Shown here: positions 6,261-7,543 of the stretch, piece by piece
How the letters are laid out: the number at the start of each line of letters is the position of its first letter
Numbering within the stretch: position 1 is the stretch's first letter
Assembly: GCA_934502905.1 (NCBI GenBank)
Contig: CAKSVK010000169.1
Coordinates: 1 to 7,543, forward strand
DNA length: 7,543 nucleotides
From: an uncultured Chitinophagaceae bacterium
GTDB taxonomy: Bacteria; Bacteroidota; Bacteroidia; Chitinophagales; Chitinophagaceae
Direction: 5' to 3'
Translations under genes and position numbers: made by a program
Notes under the pieces: generated by a model
Told to the model about the DNA's origin: nothing
Seen by the model: only the letters and a program-made list of their open reading frames with translations
Database searches by the model: none

Positions 6261-7328
6261 ATGCAAAAAACAACCGGGCAGGTCTCCATTCTTGCAATAG
6301 AATCTTCCTGTGATGAAACCTCCGCCAGCATCTGCGTAGACGGAAAGATCCTTTCAAATGTCATAGCCACTCAAAAAGTGCACGAACAATACGGAGGTGT
6401 GGTACCGGAGCTGGCTTCAAGAGCCCATCTGCAGCATATTGTGCCGGTGGTTCATACCGCTTTACAGAAGGCAGGCCGGGATGGATCTGGTCTGAAGGAT
6501 ATTGATGCCTTTGCCTATACCTATGCGCCCGGCTTAACGGGATCGTTGCTGGTAGGTGCGCAGTTTACCAAATCACTGGCCCTGGCCTTCGGCAAGCCTT
6601 TGATCGCCGTTCACCATATGCAGGCGCATGTATTGGCCAATCTTATAGACGACCCCAAACCCTCTTTTCCTTTTTTATGCCTTACCGTAAGCGGCGGGCA
6701 TACGCAGATAGTGTTGTGTACCGCTGCCGGTCAAATGGAGGTAATTGGAGAGACCATCGATGATGCAGCTGGAGAAGCATTCGACAAAACAGCCAAAATG
6801 CTGGGCCTGCCTTATCCCGGCGGGCCACTGGTAGACAAATACGCGCAACAGGGAGACCCGGAAAGGTTCCAGTTTCCCGAACCCCAGATCCCGGGGTTGA
6901 ACTTCAGCTTCAGCGGAGTAAAGACAGCCATACTATACTTCCTTCAAAATGCCGGCACAGCCAATGTGTACAAGGAAACTTTTCTGGCTACAGAGGAAGA
7001 AAAGAATACATTCATAAAAAACAACCTGGCTGATATCTGTGCGTCTGTGCAGCACCGCATTGTTTCCATCTTACTGAACAAGCTTAAAAAAGCCGCCCGA
7101 CAGACGGGCATTAAAGATATCTGCCTGGCCGGGGGAGTATCAGCTAACAGCGGACTGAGAAATGCCTTTTTGACACTGGGCAAAAAAGAGGACTGGAGAA
7201 CTTTTATCCCCGCATTTGAATATTGTACGGATAACGCGGCAATGATAGCCATCACCGGGTATTTCAAATACCTGGCGGGTGAATTCACGACTATTGATGC
7301 CGACATCAGCGCCAGGGCTACCATCTAA
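6261..7328 (+). CDS. tsaD: tRNA N6-adenosine threonylcarbamoyltransferase TsaD
   Basis: TsaD (Kae1/Qri7/YgjD family) transfers the threonylcarbamoyl group from threonylcarbamoyl-AMP to A37 of tRNAs that read ANN codons, making t6A. In bacteria it works in the cytosol with TsaB and TsaE, with TsaC supplying the substrate; none of those is in this window. The 355-residue product is close to the usual length (337 in E. coli). Family motifs are all present: ESSCDET (14-20), VHHMQAH (117-123) with metal ligands His119 and His123, SGGHTQIV (144-151), the IDDAAGEAFDK segment (166-176), NFSFSGVKTA (214-223), GGVSANSGLR (291-300) and CTDNAAM (322-328) with metal ligand Asp324. Nothing is missing. The hydrolase gene begins 12 nt after its stop, so tsaD likely heads or belongs to a plus-strand operon. 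Confidence 0.97.
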   Translation: MQKTTGQVSILAIESSCDETSASICVDGKILSNVIATQKVHEQYGGVVPELASRAHLQHIVPVVHTALQKAGRDGSGLKDIDAFAYTYAPGLTGSLLVGAQFTKSLALAFGKPLIAVHHMQAHVLANLIDDPKPSFPFLCLTVSGGHTQIVLCTAAGQMEVIGETIDDAAGEAFDKTAKMLGLPYPGGPLVDKYAQQGDPERFQFPEPQIPGLNFSFSGVKTAILYFLQNAGTANVYKETFLATEEEKNTFIKNNLADICASVQHRIVSILLNKLKKAARQTGIKDICLAGGVSANSGLRNAFLTLGKKEDWRTFIPAFEYCTDNAAMIAITGYFKYLAGEFTTIDADISARATI

Positions 7329-7339
7329 ACAGGTATGAT

Positions 7340-7543
7340 ATGAGTGTGTCAAAACAGGTGAAGCTCCAGTGGGTCCGTATCCGGTATTCCGTTCTGTCCC
7401 TTCTTTCTCCCTCTTACGCAGCATACAGCGCCCTGAAATTATTTTCAACGCCGCGAAAGGCAGCTATTCCCGACCCTCCGCTGATGAGAGAAGCAGAAAA
7501 GCTATCGGTGATATCCAACGGACTGGAACTGAAGGGATATCGC
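7340..7543 (+). CDS. N-terminus of a probable alpha/beta fold hydrolase (3' end outside the window)
   Basis: An ATG at 7340 opens a frame of 68 codons that runs to the window edge. The product starts MSVSKQVKLQW and includes ALKLFSTPRKA (31-41), then EAEKLSV (51-57) and NGLELKGYR (60-68). From memory, 'LF.TPR ... AE.L....GL.L.GYR' is the usual N-terminus of a Bacteroidota group of serine alpha/beta hydrolases, where the next residues normally lead into the first strands of the hydrolase fold. The nucleophile elbow and catalytic triad would be beyond the window and cannot be checked. An AGG at 7331-7333 sits at Shine-Dalgarno distance, one of the few in this window. Tight spacing after tsaD suggests co-transcription. 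An ATG at 7335 is closed at once by TGA and is not the start. Confidence 0.65.
   Translation, partial: MSVSKQVKLQWVRIRYSVLSLLSPSYAAYSALKLFSTPRKAAIPDPPLMREAEKLSVISNGLELKGYR

Noticed and set aside
7140..7448. 102-codon minus-strand frame across the end of tsaD
   Set aside because: It runs antisense through conserved TsaD motifs and the start of the next gene; no coherent protein features.
1..7543. CRISPR array, tRNA or rRNA gene, insertion sequence ends, toxin-antitoxin pair or defence cassette
   Set aside because: No regularly spaced direct repeats, no cloverleaf-like segment, no transposase motif and no matching gene pair was seen on either strand.

Overview
The window looks like an ordinary chromosomal segment of a Bacteroidota bacterium, probably of the Chitinophagaceae or a close relative. 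The taxon is an inference. It rests on a Rho factor with the long charged insert usual in this phylum, on TAnnTTTG-type -7 boxes just upstream of asnS, rho and tsaD, on starts without clear Shine-Dalgarno sequences, and on the mix of a short lipoprotein, exported DinB-fold and SRPBCC proteins.

Layout, left to right. Positions 1-117 hold the 3' end of a gene resembling the DUF1801 family. Positions 118-484 are AT-rich with no supportable gene. A small lipoprotein of unknown function (485-1012, +) follows, converging on rho (1221-2822, -), with a two-way hairpin terminator between them. rho and asnS (3096-4532, +) diverge from a 273-nt region that carries a recognisable -7 box for each gene, each touching or lying next to an inverted repeat. 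A perfect 15-bp-stem terminator (4556-4593) separates asnS from a convergent two-gene unit read on the minus strand, SRPBCC/AHSA1-like protein (5246-5695) then exported DinB-fold protein (4608-5216). From a second divergent region (5696-5911), a small exported or membrane-anchored protein of unknown function (5912-6223), tsaD (6261-7328) and the beginning of an alpha/beta hydrolase (7340 to the window end) run on the plus strand.

Functionally the centre is housekeeping: transcription termination (Rho), tRNA-Asn charging (AsnS) and tRNA t6A37 modification (TsaD). AsnS and TsaD both act on tRNA, and tRNA-Asn is an ANN-decoding tRNA that normally carries t6A37, but the two genes are not adjacent or co-transcribed here, so no joint operon is implied.

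I found no CRISPR array, tRNA or rRNA gene, insertion sequence, phage gene, toxin-antitoxin pair or defence system. The points most worth a second look are modest: the strongly charge-segregated disordered insert of Rho, a 13-codon reading frame whose stop overlaps the rho start, the promoter-associated inverted repeats, and a tsaD promoter that would give an almost leaderless mRNA.
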